Source: CADCTB01 sp038231955
Lineage (GTDB): Bacteria > Actinomycetota > Acidimicrobiia > Acidimicrobiales > AC-14
Assembly: GCA_038231955.1 (NCBI GenBank)
Contig: JBBSIS010000098.1
Location: 1 to 11,476 of the forward strand
DNA length: 11,476 nucleotides
Direction: 5' to 3'
A model generated the notes under the pieces. That model had not been told where the DNA came from. It worked only from the letters and a program-made list of their open reading frames with translations, and made no database searches. Positions 7,498 through 11,476 of this stretch are shown here, piece by piece. Within the stretch, counting starts at the first letter, position 1; the number at the start of each line of letters is the position of its first letter. The position numbers and the translations under genes are program-made.

Positions 7498-8778
7498 TCA
7501 ACCTGCGCCCAGGAGCCGCCTGCGCAGGAGGTCGAGCAGGGAGATGGTGGCGAACTGGCGGACGTGGTGGCGGTCGCCCGGGAAATGGGCCTCGGCCACC
7601 TCGGCCCGCCCGTCGAGGGCAACGGCCATGAAGACGGTGCCCACGGGCTGGTCCTCCTGGCGCGCCGGGCCGGCCACACCGGTGACGCCCAGCCCCACAT
7701 CGGCCCCCAGGGCCCGGCACGCCCCGGTGGCCATGGCGGCAGCCGCCTGGCTGCTCACCACCGGGCCCTCGGGCACGCCCAGCAGGTCGTACTTCACCTG
7801 GCTGTCGTAGGCGACGATCGATCCCCGGAACCAGGCGCTGGCCCCCTCGGTCTCGGCCAGGCGGGCGCCGACCAGCCCACCGGTGAGCGACTCGGCCACG
7901 CCGATGGAGCGGCCCTGGGCGGCCAGGAGGTCGGCGACGACGCGTTCCATGGACTGGTCGTCGACACCGAAGACCAGGTCACCCAGCACGGCCCGCAGCT
8001 CGGTCTCCTCGCCGTCGAGCATGGCCGTCGCTTCCGCCTCCGACGAGCCCTTGGCCGTGATCCTTATCTTGATGCCCTCGATCCCCGAGGCGAGAAAGGC
8101 GATCGTGGGATTCGCCACCCCGCTCCCAGGGCCGCTCGGGCCCGGGCAGCCCTCCAGCGCCTCCACCCGACCGGCGACCAGCTCCCCCAGCGTCGATTCC
8201 GGCACACCCCACGTGCGCACCATGCGGCTGAGGATGGTCGACGTCGACCCGGACCGACGCTTCAAGTCGGGGACCACCGCCCGGTCCAGCATCTCCGCCA
8301 TCTCCAACGGCACCCCCGGGATGGCGTAGACCACCTTCCCGGTCCCGCCCTCCCCCACTGGACAGATCAGCCCGGGCGCCGTCCCTCGCTCCTGGGGGAT
8401 GAAGGTCGCCCCGTCGGGTAGATCGGCCTGGCGGGCGTTGCTGGGGGCCATGTCGCGCTGGCGGGCGGCGAAGAAGGCCCGGATCCACTCCACCATGGCC
8501 GGGTCACGGACCAGTTCCACACCCAGCACCTCGGCGATGGCCTCCCGCGTGATGTCGTCCGACGTGGGGCCCAGTCCCCCGCAGACCACGACTGCGTCCG
8601 ACCGGCCCAGGGCGATGCGCAGGGCCTCGGCGATACGGGCCGGGTTGTCGCCCACCTTGGTCTGGAAGTGCGAGTCGATCCCGGCCAGGGCCAGGCGGTC
8701 GCCGATGAGGGCGGAGTTGGTGTCGACGACCTGCCCGAGCAGCAACTCGGTGCCGACGGCCAGGACCTCACACCGCAC
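7498..8778 (-). CDS. cinA: CinA family protein, nicotinamide-nucleotide amidase (NMN deamidase)
   Basis: 426 residues, the normal length for the two-domain form. The GTG start at 8778 follows GAGG by 6 nt and lies 8 nt past the pgsA stop. The frame continues open upstream into pgsA, but that 55-residue extension is arginine-rich shadow coding. The N-terminal MoCF/molybdopterin-binding-like domain (about 1-170) contains AVGTELLLGQ and GGLGPTSDD (67-75). The C-terminal CinA/PncC domain (about 265-420) contains AESLTGG (295-301), TGVAGP (366-371) and PVGTVFMA. PncC-type enzymes convert NMN to nicotinate mononucleotide and ammonia for NAD recycling; the COG1058 half acts as a pyrophosphatase in characterised homologues. 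cinA is often near recA, as here, although the ankyrin gene lies between them on the other strand. Confidence 0.95.
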   Translation of the reverse strand: MRCEVLAVGTELLLGQVVDTNSALIGDRLALAGIDSHFQTKVGDNPARIAEALRIALGRSDAVVVCGGLGPTSDDITREAIAEVLGVELVRDPAMVEWIRAFFAARQRDMAPSNARQADLPDGATFIPQERGTAPGLICPVGEGGTGKVVYAIPGVPLEMAEMLDRAVVPDLKRRSGSTSTILSRMVRTWGVPESTLGELVAGRVEALEGCPGPSGPGSGVANPTIAFLASGIEGIKIRITAKGSSEAEATAMLDGEETELRAVLGDLVFGVDDQSMERVVADLLAAQGRSIGVAESLTGGLVGARLAETEGASAWFRGSIVAYDSQVKYDLLGVPEGPVVSSQAAAAMATGACRALGADVGLGVTGVAGPARQEDQPVGTVFMAVALDGRAEVAEAHFPGDRHHVRQFATISLLDLLRRRLLGAG

Positions 8779-8786
8779 TCCGCACC

Positions 8787-9371
8787 TCAGACACGCAGCA
8801 CCCGCCGGCCGTCCCACAGATACTGGACGCCGGTGACGACGGTGAGGATGACTGCGGCCCACAGCACGCCGACCCGGAGGACGCGATAGGCGTCGCCGAC
8901 CACCGGTGCGATGGCCAGGCCGACGGCGATGTCCTGCATCCACGTCTTCACCTTGGCCGGGAGGCGGGCGGGCACCGAGACGCCCCGGCGGCCGACGTAG
9001 GACCGGTAGACGCTCAGCGCCACCTCACGGACGGCGATGATTGCCACGGGAAGCCACCAGAGCTGGCCTCCGGCGACCAGGGCGGCCATGGCACCCAGCA
9101 CGATGACCTTGTCGGCCAGGGGGTCGAGGAAGGCGCCCGAGCGGGTGGTGCCGTGGCGGCGGGCCAGCCACCCGTCGGCGAAGTCGGTGCCGGCCAGCAC
9201 GACCCACAGAGCCAGGGCCGGCCAGGCGGTGCCGTCCCCGGTGATCAGCGCGATCAGGACCGGCATGACCACGATCCGCGCCATGGTCACCGCGTTGGCC
9301 GGCGTGGCCAGGGCCGAGGGGCCGAACCACGGGCTCCTCGCACTCGCCTCGCCCTCGCCTGCGAGCCTCAT
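8787..9371 (-). CDS. pgsA: CDP-diacylglycerol--glycerol-3-phosphate 3-phosphatidyltransferase (PgsA-like)
   Basis: 194 residues from ATG at 9371. Another in-frame ATG at 9428 would overlap the 3' end of rimO by 32 nt and add 19 unlike residues; the shorter form is preferred but not proven. The CDP-alcohol phosphatidyltransferase signature is complete: DFADGWLARRHGTTRSGAF then LDPLADK, satisfying D-x2-D-G-x2-A-R-x7-G-x3-D-x3-D. Hydrophobic segments around it (AVTMARIVVMPVLIALI, ALWVVLAG, VIVLGAMAALVAGG, VAIIAVREVALSV, VGVLWAAVILTVVTGV) make a multi-span inner-membrane enzyme. It makes phosphatidylglycerol phosphate from CDP-DAG and glycerol 3-phosphate. Paralogues can make phosphatidylinositol phosphate or cardiolipin. 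The rimO/cinA context supports PgsA. Confidence 0.88.
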   Translation of the reverse strand: MRLAGEGEASARSPWFGPSALATPANAVTMARIVVMPVLIALITGDGTAWPALALWVVLAGTDFADGWLARRHGTTRSGAFLDPLADKVIVLGAMAALVAGGQLWWLPVAIIAVREVALSVYRSYVGRRGVSVPARLPAKVKTWMQDIAVGLAIAPVVGDAYRVLRVGVLWAAVILTVVTGVQYLWDGRRVLRV

Positions 9372-9396
9372 GAGCCGGGCCGCATGGGCCGGATGG

Positions 9397-10683
9397 TCAC
9401 GCCGCCTCCAGATCGGGACCGGCCGCATCCGTGACCGTGAGGCTGGCGAAGCTGCCCGTCGGCAGGTCGTGGGGGACGGAGATCACGCCGTCGATCTCCG
9501 GCGCCTCCCGATGGGTTCGGCCCACCCCCGGCTCGTCGATCAACACCTCGACATCACGGCCGACAAGGGCGGAGCGCCGCTCCATGGTGATGCGGTCCTG
9601 CAGCTCGGACAGCTCCAGCAGGCGCTCGGCCATCAGTGCAGGGGCGACGGCGCCGTCGAGCTGGGCGGCGTGGGTGCCGTCCTCCTTGGAGTAGGCGAAG
9701 AACCCGGCCCAGTCGAGCTGGGCGTCCTCGACGAAGCGCAGGAGCACGTCGTGGTCGTCCTCGGTCTCGCCGGGGTAGCCGACGATGAAGGAGGAGCGGA
9801 AGGCGGCGTCGGGCTCGCGCCGGCGGATGGCGTCGATCCGGGCCAGGAACCGAGGACCGTCGCCCCACCGGCGCATCCGCCGCAAGAGGGGCTTGGACGC
9901 GTGCTGCAAGGAAAGGTCGAAGTAGGGGACGCCGGTGGCGCAGATGGTGTCGACCAACCGGTCGTCGAGCTCGGAGGGATAGAGGTAGAGCAGGCGGGCC
10001 CGCGCCACCCGGGCCGCCACCGCGTTCACCAGGGCGATGACGGCCCCCTTGCGGCCGACATCGCGCCCGTAGGAGGCCAGATCCTGGGCCACGAGGACGA
10101 CCTCGGCGACGTCGAGCGCCTCGACCTCGGCCAGGATCGATTCCTCCGACCGTGAGCGCTGCGGGCCCCGGAACGACGGGATGGCGCAGAACCCGCACGT
10201 CTGATCACAGCCCTCGGCCACCTTCACGTAGGCCCAGGGCGCCGACGACTTGGGCCGGGGCAGGTTCAGCAGGTCGAAGCTGGGCAGCGGCGCCATGTCA
10301 GTCGCGCCAAGGCCGGGCTTCGGACGGAGGGACACGGCGACTCCGAAGCCCGCCACTGCATCGACCTCGGGGAGGGCCGCCGCCAGCTCGGCGCCCGCCC
10401 GCTCGGCCAGGCACCCGGTGACGACGAGGCGGGCGCCGGGCCGGCGGGCGCCGGAAAGGGCGAGGATCGTCTCGATCGACTCCTCCCGCGCCGCCTCGAT
10501 GAAGGCGCAGGTGTTGACGACCACCAGGTCGGCGTCCTCCGGGCGATCGGCCACCTCGAAGCCGTCGGCGGCCAGGATCCCGGCCAGCTTGTCGGAGTCG
10601 ACCTGGTTCTTGGGGCAGCCCAAGGTCTCCAACCAATAACGATCGGCCACGTCGCACAGTATTTCAGCCACAGCGTCCCTCAC
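9397..10683 (-). CDS. rimO: Ribosomal protein S12 methylthiotransferase RimO
   Basis: 428 residues, typical. RimO is a radical SAM enzyme that adds a methylthio group to the conserved aspartate of ribosomal protein S12. The N-terminal UPF0004 domain has its three cluster-binding cysteines: C23 (TLGCPKNQVDSD), C59 (NTCAF) and C91 (TGCLAER). The radical SAM motif C-x3-C-x2-C is at 159-166 (EGCDQTCGFCAIPSFRG). C-terminal residues from about 360 (LVGRDVEVLIDEPG) form the TRAM domain. LGCPKNQVDSDKL and the CAIPSFRGPQRSR stretch favour RimO over its tRNA-modifying relative MiaB. GTG at 10683 is used as start; in-frame GTG codons 5 and 12 are alternatives, since no strong ribosome-binding site decides it. 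It is 33 nt from the zinc-ribbon gene and 25 nt from pgsA, so probably one operon. Confidence 0.95.
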   Translation of the reverse strand: MRDAVAEILCDVADRYWLETLGCPKNQVDSDKLAGILAADGFEVADRPEDADLVVVNTCAFIEAAREESIETILALSGARRPGARLVVTGCLAERAGAELAAALPEVDAVAGFGVAVSLRPKPGLGATDMAPLPSFDLLNLPRPKSSAPWAYVKVAEGCDQTCGFCAIPSFRGPQRSRSEESILAEVEALDVAEVVLVAQDLASYGRDVGRKGAVIALVNAVAARVARARLLYLYPSELDDRLVDTICATGVPYFDLSLQHASKPLLRRMRRWGDGPRFLARIDAIRRREPDAAFRSSFIVGYPGETEDDHDVLLRFVEDAQLDWAGFFAYSKEDGTHAAQLDGAVAPALMAERLLELSELQDRITMERRSALVGRDVEVLIDEPGVGRTHREAPEIDGVISVPHDLPTGSFASLTVTDAAGPDLEAA

Positions 10684-10716
10684 CCGCTCAACGGGGCCGC
10701 TCCTCGCCGAACGGGC

Positions 10717-10869
10717 CTACTTCTGCTTGCCCAGCATGCGGTTCATCTTGGTGCCGCAGGTGGGGCAGGCGCCCTGGGCGGCCCGTCGACCGTTGGCGAG
10801 CTCGACCTCGGTGCCGTCGAACTCACGCTTCTCCCGGCACTTCACGCAGTACCCCTCGTAGTTGGCCAT
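10717..10869 (-). CDS. DUF5679-like mini zinc-ribbon protein
   Basis: A 50-residue protein from ATG at 10869, with GGGAG 7 nt upstream. Four cysteines in two CxxC knuckles (C8/C11 in YCVKCR and C35/C38 in CPTCG) form a zinc ribbon. The chain begins MANYEGYCVKCREKREF and ends in the basic tail KMNRMLGKQK. This matches the short DUF5679 proteins of actinobacteria and chloroflexi in my recollection. The role is unknown; small size and basic tail would suit RNA or ribosome binding, but that is inference. It is the first gene of the presumed rimO-pgsA-cinA transcription unit. Confidence 0.88.
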   Translation of the reverse strand: MANYEGYCVKCREKREFDGTEVELANGRRAAQGACPTCGTKMNRMLGKQK

Positions 10870-10925
10870 GGCGGTTCTCCCTGTCGCTGATGAGTCTGTG
10901 TCGGTGCGAGGGACAGTCTCTCCCA

Positions 10926-10941
10926 GATCGGACGGCCGATC
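10926..10941. promoter_or_regulatory. short palindrome in divergent intergenic region
   Basis: GATCGG (10926-10931) and CCGATC (10936-10941) are perfect inverted arms around ACGG, within the 159-nt gap between the zinc-ribbon and membrane-protein genes. It could be an operator or a small hairpin in the zinc-ribbon leader. No regulator is identified. Confidence 0.25.
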
Positions 10942-10985
10942 GCAAGCTCAGATGTCACCTTCTTGCCTGATCACCGGTCTGATTC

Positions 10986-11015
10986 ATCGTAAGTGTCAGA
11001 GAGCGTTTCCACCAA
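10986..11015 (-). promoter_or_regulatory. possible promoter of the zinc-ribbon/rimO operon
   Basis: On the minus strand, TTGGTG (11015-11010), an 18-nt spacer and TACGAT (10991-10986) make a reasonable -35/-10 pair. It would give a leader of about 110 nt. It overlaps the region just upstream of the divergent gene's ribosome-binding site, so the two genes may influence each other. Confidence 0.35.
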
Positions 11016-11028
11016 TGGAGGTCCTTGC

Positions 11029-11352
11029 ATGTACACCTTCGCAGTCGTCACATTGTTCGGTCTGGTGGCTCTGAAGATCACCGACCTGCTCGTCGACCTG
11101 GTCCCCGGGCTGGGTCGGGCCCGGACCCTGGTCACCTTCAGCCTCGCCGTCGTCGTGGCCGTCGGCCTGGACTACTCGATCTTCCGGGGGTTCGGGATCA
11201 CGGTGCGGGACGCCTGGATGGGCACGGTGGGCACCGGCCTGGTGATCGGCTCGCTGGCCGGCGCCTGGGAGAGCCTGCTCGGCTGGTTCTCCACCACGTC
11301 GGTCAGCGGCACCCGCCGGATCGGAAACGAGCGGCCCCGTATCGCCGCCTGA
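11029..11352 (+). CDS. Small three-span membrane protein, unknown function
   Basis: 107 residues. ATG at 11029 is chosen over an in-frame GTG at 10993 because GGAGG lies 7 nt upstream of it. Three hydrophobic segments are visible: about 3-24 (TFAVVTLFGLVALKITDLLVDL), about 32-52 (TLVTFSLAVVVAVGLDYSIF) and about 65-84 (GTVGTGLVIGSLAGAWESLL). A polar, basic C-terminal tail ends RRIGNERPRIAA. No domain is recognised. The gene is monocistronic, with its own strong terminator 19 nt after the stop. Confidence 0.83.
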   Translation: MYTFAVVTLFGLVALKITDLLVDLVPGLGRARTLVTFSLAVVVAVGLDYSIFRGFGITVRDAWMGTVGTGLVIGSLAGAWESLLGWFSTTSVSGTRRIGNERPRIAA

Positions 11353-11371
11353 CAGAACATCTCGATCAACT

Positions 11372-11414
11372 CGCCGATGGCGCCTCAAGGGGGAGGCGCC
11401 ATCGGCGCTTTTTT
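11372..11414 (+). terminator. intrinsic terminator
   Basis: A 15-bp perfect stem (CGCCGATGGCGCCTC at 11372-11386, its complement at 11393-11407) with a 6-nt loop AAGGGG is followed by C and six T (11409-11414). This is the only textbook Rho-independent terminator in the window and ends the small membrane-protein transcript. Confidence 0.95.
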
Positions 11415-11443
11415 GTCTGTGTCGCCCGATCAGGATCGCCCGG

Positions 11444-11476
11444 TCAGGCCCCGGCTTTTCGCTCGTCGAGCTCCTC
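11444..11476 (-). CDS. possible 3' end of a minus-strand gene, truncated by window edge
   Basis: Ten codons ending in TGA (complement 11444-11446) read EELDERKAGA, a plausible charged protein tail. Position just beyond the terminator of a convergent gene is consistent. Too short to assign or to confirm. Confidence 0.3.
   Translation of the reverse strand, partial: EELDERKAGA

Noticed and set aside
7438..8421. Long plus-strand open frame antisense to cinA
   Set aside because: High-GC shadow frame; the minus strand encodes an unmistakable CinA with conserved motifs.
8779..8943. N-terminal extension of CinA into pgsA
   Set aside because: Arg/Pro-rich sequence antithetical to the family; GTG at 8778 has a proper ribosome-binding site.

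Overview
The window is GC-rich chromosomal DNA from an actinobacterium, most likely a member of Acidimicrobiia or a nearby deep lineage; the class is my inference. The evidence is an actinobacterial/Firmicute-type LexA box (GAAC-N4-GTTC) in the recA promoter, a rimO-pgsA-cinA-recA gene order typical of Actinomycetota, a DUF3618 protein beside a Phage_holin_3_6 protein, frequent GTG starts and high GC. Nothing suggests a prophage, CRISPR array or IS element. The only mobile element is an intein inside recA.

Layout. (1) 1-1198, plus: a 5'-truncated Phage_holin_3_6-like membrane protein and a DUF3618 membrane-anchored helical protein. (2) 1234-2782, minus: clpP followed by a TIGR01777/YfcH-type NAD(P)-binding epimerase. 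(3) 2864-2937, plus: a tRNA gene with anticodon UAG but a short variable loop, ending 2 nt from the convergent spoVS stop. (4) 2940-4458, minus: spoVS and a membrane protein with a B-box-like zinc finger plus a six-blade PD40/TolB propeller. (5) 4521-6662, minus: recA, with a 363-residue LAGLIDADG intein in the L2 DNA-binding loop. Its promoter has a LexA box filling the spacer between -35 and -10. (6) 6849-7427, plus: a small ankyrin-repeat protein, divergent from recA and sharing its control region. (7) 7498-10869, minus: a closely spaced run of DUF5679-like mini zinc ribbon, rimO, pgsA and cinA. (8) 11029-11414, plus: a small membrane protein with a strong intrinsic terminator, then a possible last few codons of a minus-strand gene at the right edge.

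How the genes fit together. recA is the SOS recombinase and cinA is classically linked to recA (NMN deamidase/CinA). pgsA makes phosphatidylglycerol phosphate and rimO methylthiolates ribosomal protein S12. ClpP is a protease subunit. The arrangement is a housekeeping region with lineage-specific insertions (ankyrin gene, propeller gene, spoVS, intein). No new multi-gene system is evident. The points most worth checking are the UAG tRNA with class I shape, the RecA intein, and the recA/ankyrin divergent SOS region.
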